A DNA stretch of 64,000 bases from Guadua angustifolia (taxonomy: Eukaryota; Streptophyta; Magnoliopsida; Poales; Poaceae): positions 11,864,423 to 11,928,422 of the forward strand of contig CM070515.1 in NCBI GenBank assembly GCA_036346375.1. Direction: 5' to 3'. The position numbers and the translations under genes are program-made. How positions within the stretch are numbered: the stretch's first letter is position 1; every line of letters begins with the position of its first letter. The notes under the pieces are model-generated. The model was not told the origin of the DNA. It saw only the letters and a program-made list of their open reading frames with translations, and ran no database searches. Below are positions 10,669-22,668 of this stretch, in pieces.

Positions 10669-13600
10669 AACTTGACAAAATGGGCAAAAGCTGCAGCAGG
10701 GAGGGCACAACCCACAACCAAAGACAGAGTCGATCCTGGCATGGGAGGCAAAATGCATAACATGAGTTAACATCGAGAGAAAGAGAAACTTGGAAGTTCC
10801 ATGGAAAAGCACCAAATCACGTGAAGAGAGGCACACCCGCATCGAACCAGACCAAAAGAAACAACAGAGCTCTTCATTCCAACGAGGCATCCTTTAAGAG
10901 AGCATCCCGAGCCACCTCCTCAGGTTTTAGGCCGCAATCCTGAACCGCAACCCGCTGCAGAACATCGACAGGAATCATCGGGGTAAGATCTTTGTATAAG
11001 TCAACGTCTTGGAGCGAGGGGAAATAAAGTGGCAATTGGCAATTTCGGAAACTGCTATGGGAAGGGCCAGGGTTACCGTCTGATGCTGTGGCAGAAAGAG
11101 GAACCCTGACTGGAGAAGCTGCATTCCTTTTGAATAGGGAGGAGACACTGGGTTGTCTGAAGCCCTTGTACTTCTCCTGTAGCCGCTTGCTCCTCCTAGT
11201 GCCAGAATCAAGCAGTTGGTTGGTCGGGATGTCAAGCCAACTGGAGTTGAGGAGATCACCAGAAGACTGACCACTGAAACACTTGGCAGCCTTCCGTTTC
11301 CTTTCGTATACAATGGAAATTCTGGAGTGGCATTCCGGGATGCGGATATCAGGCAACTCCCGGATAGAGATACTAGAGCGCTTCCGTGGAGTCAGGGGCG
11401 GCAGAAACCCCTCAATTGGAGAACCAGGGGCAGCTAAAAGATCACTGGAGGCGACAGCCTGAGGAGCCCGGAGAAGGGACTGGGACCAAACCTCAAAGCT
11501 GGGGACAAGGCTTGTTGGATGGACCAGATTCACGTTAAAAAATCTAGCCATATCAAAATTTCTGAAGATCCGAAGTATGGAGCTACTGAGGGGAACTGAC
11601 ACTCTGTAACTTGCCCCTATCCTTCCGGCTTCATTGCAGACACTCACCAAAAAACTTGTACAAGGAACTCCACAGCCTGAAAGCTCCTGCGGAGCGGCAA
11701 TAACCAATGGCTGCAGGACCGGAGCCGGAGCCAAGATTCTGTCATGCCTGGGTGTCAATTGCGGGGCAGTAGAGGGAGAATCCCGATCCGAGGATTCGTC
11801 ATCAGAGTCGTGAACGGCCAGCCACTCCTCTTGCTGCTGCGGAACCTGAGGAGCCAATAGCATATCCTGGTTGGCAGCCACATCCATCTGCTGATTCCAG
11901 CCATCCGCCCCACCAAGCTGAAGGTTCAAATTTTGAGCCGCTTGATCCCAAATCGGATCCCCAAGGGTGAGCTCTGGGAAATTTGGGCCTGGGGGAAAGT
12001 GAGGCGGATCATGCTGGGGGTTCTGGTCTTCCGGAGGGTCTTCATCCGGCAACAGGTTAGCATCCGCGAACTCATGAAAAAGGATGATCACCGGGACTGT
12101 CCAAGAAGCGGCAGCACCATTGGCCCCTAATCCAACCCTGAGAACCAGCCTCCGAGGGATGTCAGCCGGGTTGTCAAACAGGCATTGGACTAAGACATGC
12201 GACATTGATCGATTATCTATACGCCAACGTAAAAGACGCCCAAAAGGGGCACAAGCCTGCTCCAGGTAGGAGTGAGACCGCAAGTCCAAAGGTAAACCAA
12301 GAAGCATGAACCATCCAACTCTGGAATAGGGAGCATTTCTGGCATTCAATCCTCTGTCATGCTGCAGGAACCTGACTCTAACCCCCTCAACAAAGTGATC
12401 CCCAATACTAATGAGGAGGTCCCGATTAAAGGAGCTGTTCAACTGAAAGAGACCAAGCCCAAGGACAGTGCGGCAAGCTTGAAAGACAGGGAACTGAAAA
12501 ACCTCTTCGATGAAATCCCTGACCAGTGGCAGAAAACCATCATACTCATCCTGGGCAATCACACCATCTTGGTCCACGGCGAGCACCCAGTCCTCGTGGA
12601 GCCTGGGGGGGAACCCGCTCACGTGAACATTAACCCTAGCAATCCTGAGAGGGCCACCCCCGTCAACTTGAACGTGGTTCGGGATGAACCGATCTTGGTC
12701 GAATTGGAAATTAGCCATGAGAACCCCAAGAGCAGACGCTTGATCAGAAGAAAGGACGGGGTGCCCAGCCGAGGGAAGAAGAGGAAGGGGCTGTACTCTC
12801 GGGCGGGTAGCCAAGGGAGGTTTAGGGGCGCGGGCCCCAGCTAGCAGGAGTGGAGGAGACTCCTTGAAAGTTGACAAGTTTGCCCTCCATCCCTGCCGTT
12901 GAGGAAAATCCAAATTGAAGACGCCCCGCCCTAGATGGCCAGGATTGAATCCCCATAAGCCTCTGGACGGACAAGATAAAAAGGAGACAAAAGACCCAGG
13001 ACTGCAGTGGCGGGAACCATCGAGGAGAAAGCTGGAAGACTCAAATGGGCGGATGGTGACCGGCGCACTAAGGCTAACCGCTATCCTATAAGCTCTGTCA
13101 ACCCCCTGTGAAGACATTAAAGCATAGCCAGGGAGGTCATTGGGAACCGGCGACAGCGCTAGAGCCGAAGTTGCAGCGGTGATGCTAGACGAAAGCCCGT
13201 TAGCGTTTGAATTATGGTAAGAGCTGAAACCCTTCGGACTCCTGACGAAACGGGACAAACTGCTGGAAAGGCCACAGCAGGCTAAATGACCAATTCGGAA
13301 GGAGCAATTGGAAGACAAACTGTCGGATGAATTGAGAGTGGGGCAGGCAAACCCCCCAACAATGATGAAATGCCTAAAGCCAAAGAAATGATGAGCAAGG
13401 GGAGGAAACTCCAGCAAAAGGAGACTCTTTTCTTGATGGAACTAGGGGAAGCCCTCCCCGGGGCGACACACACCCTTCAAGGCAATGAGCTCGAAATCAC
13501 GAATGCACTGATCTTTGGCAGCCCTCCAGAATGGGTCATGGTCCCTCCAAGAGAAGAAATAAGCATCCACATGCTGAGAAATGATCCTCTTAATGGAGCA

Positions 13601-14588
13601 GAGATGACGGCCAACCTGATTATTGGCAACAGAAATCCGAAAGAAGCGGCCAGTGATCGGAAGCACATGAAATCCCTCAGGATAACCCCCAAGCAAAGAA
13701 ACTAGCGCCACAGCTGCAGAGGCACCATCCAACTTGAAGGAGTGACGCCTGAAATAAACCAGCAAGAGAAACGAGCCTTTTGGGGAGGGACCTTCATGAT
13801 GAACCACCGAATTAAACTTTCTGAGGATTGACTGTTGAAAGGAGGAACCAGCCTTAAAATCCAACGCAACGTCCCCCACAAGAGGCCGAAGATCACAAAC
13901 CTCCGACGACGAGACCACGGGAGGAGGGAGGACGGACCCCCGGCACTCGGAGACCTTCCTCTGAAAACGAACTGAGGAAACCGATCGACGCTTGGGAGAA
14001 GACCACTCCCCCTGCTCTTCCATCAACCAGAGATGAAGATCCTTTTCCCAGTTAGGGCCACCATCCCACCACAGGAAGAAGGAGAGGTCGAAGTCCTTAG
14101 AGTAAACTCTGGAGAGACTGAGGATTAGGAACGCCACCCGCTTGGAGGCCACTGAGAAGCGGAAATGGGTTGGAGAAGCCTGGGAAACATGAAAACCAGC
14201 TGGGGCTCCACCCAAAACGGAATGAAGGGTGAGGCCAACCGACCGATTATCCAGACGAAAGGAAAATCGCTTGAAGACCACGAGGAGGAAGAAGGATCCA
14301 TGAGGCGAGGAGGAGGCATGATGGACCGCAGAGCAGGCCGACAGGAGGACCCACGACCGGAACGAGGAACCAAGCTCGGGGAACCACCTTACCGGCAGGG
14401 ACGGACCGCTTTTGGAGAAGCAAGCGAACCGGGGATCAGACAGGAGAACACTCCTGGGAAAGCCAGATGGAACCTTGCAGGAAGAAGACCTAGGCGCCGG
14501 GGAGAAGGGGAAGCGCGGAGGCAGGAGAGGCGGGGTGGGGCGAGAGCGAGAGCGAGGCATCTTTTTCTTTGTCCCAATATTATGGGTC
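10669..14588 (-). mobile_element. LINE, ORF1 half
   Basis: The minus-strand ORF1 region of a rice-type LINE. One reading frame runs from about 14560 to 10874 with a single in-frame TAG (13442-13444). The first 372 residues hold two tandem copies of a domain (about residues 88-176 and 262-350; RFSFRLD... LGG.P.GFHV ... FRFSV). The 847-residue part holds a nucleic-acid-binding ORF1 domain (RDFIEEVFQFPVFQACRT ... GWFMLLGLPLDLRSHSYLEQ). Downstream, 10873-10669 is the ORF1-ORF2 spacer. ORF2 does not follow here but resumes at 9785 on the far side of the hydrolase fragment. Confidence 0.8.
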
Positions 14589-14997
14589 TTCTTTTATTTT
14601 TCAATCCATCGGTTTCCTTGCACTTTCGTAGTTCTTTCCCGGCCTTGGCTTGCACAGAAATGTCAACTCCGAGAAAGATGTGCCCCGGCGACCTCGTCAG
14701 AAACGAAAAGACGCTGTGCTAAACTGACACGGCAATGCTTTTCCGGTGTTGAACAAGTAAACAACTATGTCCACATTACCCTGTTCTATAACTTGTCAGT
14801 GTCAAAACGATATCAGGACATTTGTTTTCCACAGAAATCAAGTTCCATCTTCTCTTTACCAAATTGGGAGCTAACAATACTCTTTGCACCGGACAGATCC
14901 AAAGAAGCTAATATTGGAGGTTTCAATAGATATCACGTTTACATTCCTTGCGAATATTTCAGCGATGAACTCCCAGGTGAGCACTTGATTGCAGGTT
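14589..14997 (+). repeat. segment A, copy 2
   Basis: The second copy of the 5752-6168 segment, differing by scattered substitutions and small indels. It begins where the LINE ORF1 piece ends and runs without a break into the 3' flank of the HAD hydrolase relic, so this is probably the original context. A peptide with LPNWELTILFAPDRS is open on plus. Family not recognised. Confidence 0.7.
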
Positions 14998-15568
14998 TCA
15001 TGACTAGCCAGTAATCATCAATGGTGAATGGATCCCACAACGCACTCTGCGTTTGATATACAGCAAGATTTATGATCTTAATCAAAGTATGCAATCATCC
15101 TGAAGTCATTTTCATAGAACAATCTACGAAGATTTATGAACGGAAGAAGCATTCACCAAAGAATTGGCCTGCAGTAAGGCCACTCTTGCAGAATCGACCA
15201 GTTATCTCTTCATTCGCTGAATGTTCACAATTGTTTGATGTGAAGCTAGACGGTGTTTCTACCAAGTAAATGAAGGCAAAACATAAGAGGGACATAAGCT
15301 ATGCTTGCAACACAACGTATTGATAGCATCATCTCCAGCAGTTTCCCCAAATTCATTAAATCCAAGTTCAGCCGCATGAGTTCCTCCAGTAATGAATGTA
15401 GATGTGATTCAGATGCATTTGCCCATTTAGTGTCATGGTGTAGTGAATCACCAACTGTGATACATTCATGAGCATCAACAGCTGCTAGGGACGTTGCTGA
15501 CGCATAAATCACCTGAGGAAGCAAAAACATATTATCTACCGCATAAAAACTAAGACTCAGGAAAGATG

Positions 15569-15773
15569 CTACTTTTTTTTAGACCAAGTGCTTCAGACTT
15601 TATTAATTAGTAGGAATACAATCATGCTGTAAGCACTGCAACAAAAAGTCCAGCACCAAGTTCAACGAAGGGCAACCTGGAAACGAGGAAGATGCATCCT
15701 TGGCTAAGAGGTGAGCTGCCAAATTAGCATCACACCTAACAAAATCAAGTTTAACAAAGAAAAATTGACTAAG
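15569..15773 (-). mobile_element. short retroposon (SINE or truncated LINE end)
   Basis: A 205-bp insertion in the hydrolase relic, bounded by the 10-bp duplication AGGAAAGATG (15559-15568, 15774-15783). T8 at 15573-15580 is the poly(A) tail of a minus-strand retroposon. No coding capacity. The source family is not recognised. Confidence 0.7.
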
Positions 15774-15887
15774 AGGAAAGATGGAGTATCATAAGGCTAT
15801 GCAAAGTAATTATGATCAAATCTTACGTTCTGTCATATTCCATGGTGACACTACAATTGTATATATATATTAAGTTGAAGTTACTAT

Positions 15888-16168
15888 TATTGAGTTGCAT
15901 GCACTAGCCAGTTCACCCAAAAACTTAAGCTAATGAGGAAAAGTAGGCAATTCACTTATACTTCAACACTCCCTCTCATGTGTTGGCTCCCTCAGGCTTA
16001 GAACATGGAATAGAAGTGGACTGCAATTATATTTTTTGAATTGCGCCAACCGGGTCTTGAACTTAAGACCTCTTGGCTCTGATACTATATTGAGTTGCAT
16101 GCACTAGCCAGTTCACCCAAAACCTTAAGCTAATGAGGAAAGGTGGACAATTCACTTATACTTCAACA
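15888..16168 (-). mobile_element. TRIM (miniature LTR retrotransposon)
   Basis: Two 81-bp direct repeats (15888-15968 and 16088-16168) flank a 119-bp interior. On minus each LTR reads TGTTGAAGTATAAG...AACTCAATA. Just inside the 5' LTR is TATCAGAGCC, matching the primer-binding site for initiator-Met tRNA; just before the 3' LTR is the polypurine tract GAGAGGGAG. Flanks ACTAT (15883-15887) and ACCAT (16169-16173) fit a 5-bp target duplication with one change. Size and design match the ~290-bp SMART-type TRIMs of grasses. It lies in the last intron of the hydrolase relic. Confidence 0.85.
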
Positions 16169-17546
16169 ACCATGTGTTGCCTTACTAGGCTTCCCCATCC
16201 ATTTCACTTCACCTCCAAGATTCTCATATTTTGCTGCCAGGGCGACTAAAAGAAACAAATGTACTGTTTGTGTTACATTACAACACTGAAATTGACACAG
16301 CAAAATACAGTATAACCTTACATACTGATGAAAAGACACCATCATTCACTCGGAAATAATCAATATGTATAGTGTAGGCCTGTAGCCAAGTAGCTCCATG
16401 CATGAGTTGAACAACTCCAATATTTGATAATTATTAAGTAATCCAACATGGCATCAAAGGTGAAATAAAGTAATCATGAATTCATGATCATACCAGGCAT
16501 AACACGCAGATCTCGAGCTTCAACAGTGACATAATCCGGATTAGCTACCACCATCTGAAGTTTCTTTTCTAGGCCAAGCATTAGAATCTGCTCAAGCTCC
16601 TCGGGACTTTTGGGAAGTGGATCACCGGAAGGTACTCCAAGGGCTTCAGTACCATGGGCTAATATAAACTCTGTGTCATCAACATTGCCCACAACCTGCA
16701 AACCAAGGCCCTAAAAGGAGAAAAAGTAATACTGATTAGGTCAAACCCATTTCCAATGCGAACACTATCCACAAACTTGTTAAAAGGAAACAAGAAGTCA
16801 TTTGTTATGGTATCTCCATCTTGTACACAACATATTAACACTAAAGTATTTGTATCCTAGTTTGTCATAGCTAATAATTCTTTCGATGTATTAATTTGCC
16901 TCAGCCATTGGATTGTAACATAGGCCGCACCAATATTACTTGGAAGAGACAACTGCCAAAGAAAAAGAAGCAGGACAACAAACATAAAGAGAAACTGCAC
17001 CTCGATTGCCCCATGTCAGATGGATACACTTTCTTCAAGAGCTGTAACCACGGGTCATCCCTCCTATATTTATGAAATTGAATGAAAAAAGGGGCTTATT
17101 AATAGATAGTTTATCATAAATTTCTGAATAAGTCACAGCAAACAACTGCATATTGTTTGAGGTTTAATCTGGAACTAAACACGAGAAACACCTCTAGTCA
17201 GTTGCATATTATGGCAAACATAGTTTGTTCCGTTTGTATCATGGCAAGGTGATTTTATTTACATCATGATATGTATTGCACTTCGCATTCCTAAAGGATA
17301 CACAACTAAAACTTTTGTCTGCAGAAGATATTGTCCACAGGAAGCTTACTTCTGAAGGTACTGATGTGTAAGTTCCCCAGTAGTGATGGCTGCGAGGAAA
17401 CACGATATGTCGAACCCAAGACTCTTAAGCTTCTCCATGGTTACAAACGACCGTCTGGAGAAGTTGCTGATTATCACCATCTTCGCCCCCATTCCCGGCG
17501 AGCTTCTTCACTGTAACAGCCGTACTTCACTTAACTAGCACACTTG

Positions 17547-18313
17547 TAGGGGTGCAACTGGAACGAATATTTTCCGACCGACCGACCGACCGACCGAATC
17601 AATTCAGATAGCGATTTGAATAGTTTTTTGGATATTCGAAGAATTTTCTGGATACGGATACGGATAAGGATAGTTATCTCGGATAAGGATACGAATACGG
17701 ATAGTAATTATCCAACGGATACAAGAATATCCGAGTTTATAATCGGATAATATCCGGATATAAAATATGGATATTATCCGAAAACTTTAAAGACTTCTCC
17801 AAGACTGTGAATCTGTAACTCACCAATCAAAGAGCACCACAGCGTACCAATACCACTCTTGGTAGTCTACCAGTACCAGTGCCAAGTACCAACTACCATT
17901 CTACCAAGTGCCACACTGCCACTGCCAAAGTGCCAACGCCAAGTGCACCACAGCGCCAAAGTGCGTTCATTATTAATTCTTAATTATGTACAATGCAACT
18001 ATAGTAAATTCTTGTACTATTTTCTTCATATTTTGTCAATAATTATTCATAACTCATAAGTAATCTACCATTCAGTATGTTACATGTGCAATAAATGATC
18101 TATATTTTCGTGTATTATCCGGCTAAAAATATTCGTACCCGTATTGAATCCGGTTTGTATTCGCTTCGTATTCGTAAGTGATAGTATCCGGTATTATTCA
18201 CATTCGTATTCACATCCGACACCATTTGTATCCGACTTCATATTCGATAAAAAATATAAATACGAATACGAGATGAACAATATCCGATCGTATCCGATCC
18301 GATTACATCCCTA
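17547..18313. mobile_element. non-autonomous hAT element, complete
   Basis: A 767-bp element with a perfect 8-bp target duplication CACACTTG (17539-17546, 18314-18321). The ends are TAGGGGTGCAACTGGA and, in reverse complement, TAGGGATGTAATCGGA. The interior is rich in GGATA-type motifs and has no transposase. It lies between exons 2 and 3 of the HAD hydrolase relic. A truncated duplicate with the same junction is at 10038-10668; a related left end is at 34967. Confidence 0.9.
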
Positions 18314-19364
18314 CACACTTGTAATACAAAGAGGCATAGGCAAACTGAATACTAGAAGTTACACAGTCTCTGTACCAACGTACATGCCAAAATGGCACCA
18401 GGGTAAGGTTTCTTCCCATCATGAAGAACTCCAAACTGATCCAGGAACCACGCCTGCCGGACAAATTCAGCAGTAAACAAATGAGTAGTAGCAGCAGAAA
18501 ATGATAAGGACGCATATTCTATATAATAACTGTGATATAAAGGAAATTGCAAGCTCTCCCGGATATTCCCCATTTCTAGTCAAGATTCACCATTCACTAT
18601 CCACCCTGAATCGTATGCGTGATTCGGCTATAAGAATTGGCATTCCAAGAATAATTACTGGGGGATCCCAGGCACTACCGCTACTACTACAATAACGGAG
18701 AACGAGCAAAACGAACGATAATTCCGCGTAAAGTTGTGAAGCTGATGCATGGGGAGCGGGGAGCTTGCCTTGAAGCGGCCGGACTCGGCGAGGGCTCGGA
18801 TCCCGGCCAGCCTCTCGAACACCGGCGCCGATGCCGCGGAGGCCATTCGCCCCGGCGCGGCCTGAACCCGCACGACGAGAGCACCCGGGGGAGGAAGGGG
18901 AGGGTGGAGAGTGGAGGCGAGCGAGGCAGAGAAGGGGAAATAAATTACATGGCACACGTGGCTCGTAGCACCTTTAGCAACCATCTTGCAATAAAACATG
19001 GTATATATTGGCGGAAAGATAATAAGATTTAGTTGCTTTAAGATCTGTAATTACCGTATGTCTAGTTTTTGCAATCCAGCCAAAAATTGCTTGCAGATCC
19101 TACCTTCACATCTTAAGCCAGTCGGTCAGTGCAAGTAACATTGTCAACAGTTAGCTTCAGTAAAACATGCGACAGATCAATCATAAAGCTCAGAACGAGC
19201 TGATGGCAGGAGGATGAAAACAGATTCTGCTATTTCATAATCTGATCCCAGATACGCAGTTAGGGTTTTAAAAACAAAGGTACATTCAGCTATGCTATTA
19301 CAAAACTGATAAGGCAATGGATCCAACACTTGTACGCAGATGACAACCGGAGACATCCTCTGCC

Positions 19365-21318
19365 TTAGTTCAGCTTCTCAATCAGATCGTTGATTTTATC
19401 CCCACGGTTGCCAGAGTCGCCACCATCCTTGTAGGGTTTCTTCTTCAGTTGCAGCCTCCTCTCTGGACACTTGAGCTTGAAGGGCATGAGGAAGCTTGAT
19501 GCTTCTCTAAAGTGAAGCCCAACCGTGGCGATTTCGTGAACAATGTCTTCCAAGCATATGATGCCATGTTCTCCAAGAGCCTGTTATTAGCAAAGCATAG
19601 ATGACGCCTTTTCAGTGTACCTTACTAAATCAAGATAAAATAAATATCTCCTTTGACAAGAAAAACTGAAACCGAGAATCCATGTGTGGGAAGTCTACAC
19701 GAACTCACTCCCTCTACAAGGGAAAATGACCGAACTTGATCATCAATGCAAAAGCTTAACCGTCACATCAAACGATTTTTTTTCACTGCTGGCAGGACTC
19801 CAAAAAATAGCTCTGCCACAGCAATGCATGACAACAATTAAGGGCCTGTTTGGTAGAGTTCCAGATTCTAGTTTCACCTGAAATCTGAAACTTGTATGCT
19901 AAAATAAAGTGAATTAAGTTTATATTTTTGGTCTAAAATATAAACAAGATGACTTATCTAAACACTCTTAGGTTGTGTTTGTTTAGGCTGGTGTCTTTGG
20001 AGGAGAAGTCTTTGGAGCCGAAGAAGTTATTTGATTCTTTGGAGCTGGATGAGGATGGCAATTTTTCGTAAATAACAGTTAAGTTGTAAAGGTACCAGGG
20101 AAGTGGGATTTTCAGAAGCTCTAGCCAGCCCGAGAAGCATCGTTTTCCTTGCTTCTCTTGCGTAGTGCAAATTGGGTTGGAGCTTCTTCTCTCCGTCTGG
20201 CTGGAAAAATATTGTTTGTTTTGGCTTATGGCTTATAGAAGTCTAGAAGCCAAATAAGCTCCCGCCAAACACACCCTAAGATGCTTTGGAGCTTCTGAAC
20301 CTAACAAATACTACTGATCAGAATTAGAGACAAAGGGAATTCAAGATTCATATAATGTCAATTCCTCTTAAACAAATTATACTGTTCTACGTGGACAAGA
20401 TAAAACCGACAAACATGTCCATAGCTATGCCTTACTAACATTCCACATACTTATTGTGCAACAAATAGACTCTGGAAAACAAGTTTACTAATGCCCTCAA
20501 TCTTTACACTAATGGCCCTCAACATTGATATTTAGAATATGTTACAAAAGAATACCTTCTCAATTAGATCATTGCTGGTAAGAGGGAAAGGCTCCTTGTC
20601 CAAGAACCCGCGGCCCTTCTTATAAATAAGCTCCTTCACATTCTTCAAATTCGGGAACCTGTTGTCACACACCAGCAAACAAAATTTCAACACCACAAAC
20701 TACAAATTAACAAAACAACGGATCACGTTTTGTTAAACACTGCAATGGAGAAGAATGTTTGCATTCAGTTACCCATAAGTGACAAACGGTTCTACAACAA
20801 GAAGCCTCTTTAGAGTTGCCTCGGTGGCCTTCAGGAACACGCCGGTCAGGACCTGCGTCAGCCGCAGCTTCTTCAAAATCTTTCTGATGTGCGGATGCAA
20901 GTCTGTAGTGCTGCAATTGCACATACCAAACCATGTTAGTAATCGTCAAACACCGTCACAAGCCAAAGAAACAAACTTTGCAAAGATTAACAGGCAGGAA
21001 CTTTTCATAGCTACTACTACCGAGTACTGACCCAGGGATGCGAATCGCAAATAGCAGCTTGGAGCCGAGGCTCTCGACCGGCGGCAGCTTGCGGACCTTG
21101 AGGCGGGTCCTCATCCGCAGGAAGTCGAGCTCCTTGTTGCGGAACTCCCTGACGAACTCCTCGGGCCGCTTGATGGCGCCCTTGCCGTCGTCGCGGCGGC
21201 GCTGCCTCTTGGCCGCCCGGCGCTCCCGGTTCTTGATGGCCCAGTCCTCGTTCACCTTCCGCTTCTTCAGCACCGTCTCCCGCACGAACGGCAGCTGCTG
21301 CGTCCCCTCCTCCGCCAT
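19365..21318 (-). CDS. RPL7: 60S ribosomal protein L7 (uL30)
   Basis: This is a component of the large cytosolic ribosomal subunit that binds rRNA. Four exons: 21318-21032, 20910-20773, 20658-20556 and 19580-19365, all with GT-AG borders; they sum to 744 nt (247 residues), normal for plant L7. The N-terminus is the basic L30-N extension (PFVRETVLKKRKVNEDW, RERRAAKRQRRRDDGKG), followed by the L30 fold (LLFAIRIPGTTDLHPHIRK, VFLKATEATLKRLLVVEPF, FPNLKNVKELIYKKGRG, LGEHGIICLEDIVHEI). The reading frame is intact. The gene is divergent from MetAP2 with about 350 bp between them; that interval holds paired site II (TGGGCY) motifs and a telo-box typical of plant ribosomal-protein promoters. Intron 3 carries MITE-like sequence. 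Confidence 0.95.
19844..20280. repeat. MITE-like sequences in RPL7 intron 3
   Basis: 19844-19975 (GGGCCTGTTTGGTAGAG...) matches 35935-36072 in reverse complement and ends in CTAAACAC, so it is a dispersed repeat. It is followed by a second block from about 19972 to 20279 with related ends (TTAGGTTGTGTTTGTTTAGG and, in reverse complement, TTAGGGTGTGTTTGGCGG). Target duplications are unclear. Confidence 0.55.
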
Positions 21319-21399
21319 CGTTGCAACTGCCCCGCTCTCCTTCCCACAGGCAAGCGCGGAGTTCGCTCAGGGGAAGGAGGCGGCGGTCGGGGAGGGGAG

Positions 21400-21672
21400 G
21401 AGGGTTTGAGGATTCGCGAAGAGTTTTGCTGCTGTGCTGGGGTCTCAATGTCTCGCAACCATAGTGGCTGGCCCGTAACCAAATTAGGCCTAATAATACA
21501 CGTATTGGGCTTTACATTTGAGCCCAACCCAAATTTGGCAGGTGGGTCTCTTCGTTCGGTGATGCCGTTCAGTTTGGGTCGTCGACTCGTAGGCGTAGCG
21601 TGACGATGAAATGTATAAAACCTTCTCAGTCGCAAGCCATGGTCCAAAACTGCAAATTTATTAACCCTAGCC
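21400..21672. promoter_or_regulatory. bidirectional RPL7 / MAP2 promoter
   Basis: The interval between the divergent genes holds two site II-type motifs in opposite orientations (TTGGGCTT near 21505-21512, AGCCCAAC at 21521-21528), a GGCCC at 21480, and a telo-box AACCCTAG at 21663-21670. Such pairs drive growth-linked expression of translation genes. Transcription starts are not determinable from sequence alone. Confidence 0.5.
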
Positions 21673-22668
21673 GTCACCTCCCCACACGCAAAGCGGCAGA
21701 ACCTCCCGGCGTCGCCGTCGTCCGCACCCTCGCTTCTCCAGAGGCGGCGGCCTGCGATCGTCACCGCGATCGGCGTACCCGCCGCGTCGACTGTGGAGAA
21801 AGGTACGCCGTACCGTTGTTTTTGGCCTTCTCTGATCGTCGCCCCGCTCTGGTTTGTGTCCGGTGATGCTGTTGGAAGATGAATCCTGAATTGAGGTAGT
21901 AGTGACTGCTCCGTAACGGGAGATTCTGAAATTGATGTGGGCAGGTTGTTAGGAATGCGTTTGTTGATTTCGCAAAGATGGCCAAATGAGAACCTTAATT
22001 TCGGTTAAAAGGGTTGGCCGATGCAGTAGAGTTACAAACTGTGGAGTGTAACTTGTGGTATGGGAAGCTATAATAGTTGCAAACTTGCAATGAATCTTAG
22101 ATGCGTTAGTCGGCTCTGTTGTTGTTAATGATTATTTGTATTTTTGTTGGCATGTTTTTTGATTACTCTGGGGCTATCCGCCGCTATTGTTGCAAAGAGT
22201 TGAGGTGGATGAGGTGATAGCATTGGTTCGTCGCTTATAGCATTGGACGGTTTTGATATGTTCTATCTGACGATCAAATGGACAATAACATACTGGATAC
22301 CATTAGCTTCTCTGGGGGTATAGATATATAGCTATATGATGCTCTCTACAAAGCATTGATTCGGTTTAATGAGCATGCATAACCTGATTAAGTGATTATA
22401 AACCTTGCTGTTTACATCCTAAGTTGAATGGGCTGAATACTGGTAATCCAAACAGAGACATATCATCACCCTTTACTGTCCATGGATGTCACAAATTTCC
22501 GTGAGAAGTTGGATAATACTTGATAGATATACAAATTTTCATTTCAAATGGAAAATTGGGGATACACTTATTTTGAAATGTAATTTGTCCTTGGATGTAT
22601 TGGTGCTTATGATTTTGTTCATTCTGCTCATTCAGGTTTCAAACTATTAAGCTTTAGAAATATACAAT

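Larger units (their letters stand above)
15259..18846 (-). pseudogene. HAD-superfamily (subfamily IIA-like) hydrolase relic
   Basis: Seven exons can be placed on minus: 18846-18769 (ATG; MASAASAPVFERLAG), 18453-18384 (motif I, WFLDQFGVLHDGKKPYPGA), 17510-17350 (MVIISN motif II region), 17063-about 17001 (RDDPW, KCIHLTWGNRGA), 16710-16494 (VVGNVDDTEFILAHG), 16245-about 16186 (AAKYENLGGEVKWMGKP) and 15512-15259 (HECITVGDSLHHD, motif IV; stop 15259-15261). HAD enzymes use the motif I aspartate as nucleophile, often as phosphatases; the substrate is unknown. Damage: one extra G in exon 3, two single-base losses in exon 4, one lost base in the last exon after HHDTKWANAS, plus hAT, TRIM and retroposon insertions in introns. 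Intron 1 appears to use a GC donor. Confidence 0.82.

Noticed and set aside
12359..12844. 161-codon open frame on plus inside the LINE ORF1 region
   Set aside because: It is antisense to the ORF1 frame, which has recognisable domains; the plus frame resembles nothing known.
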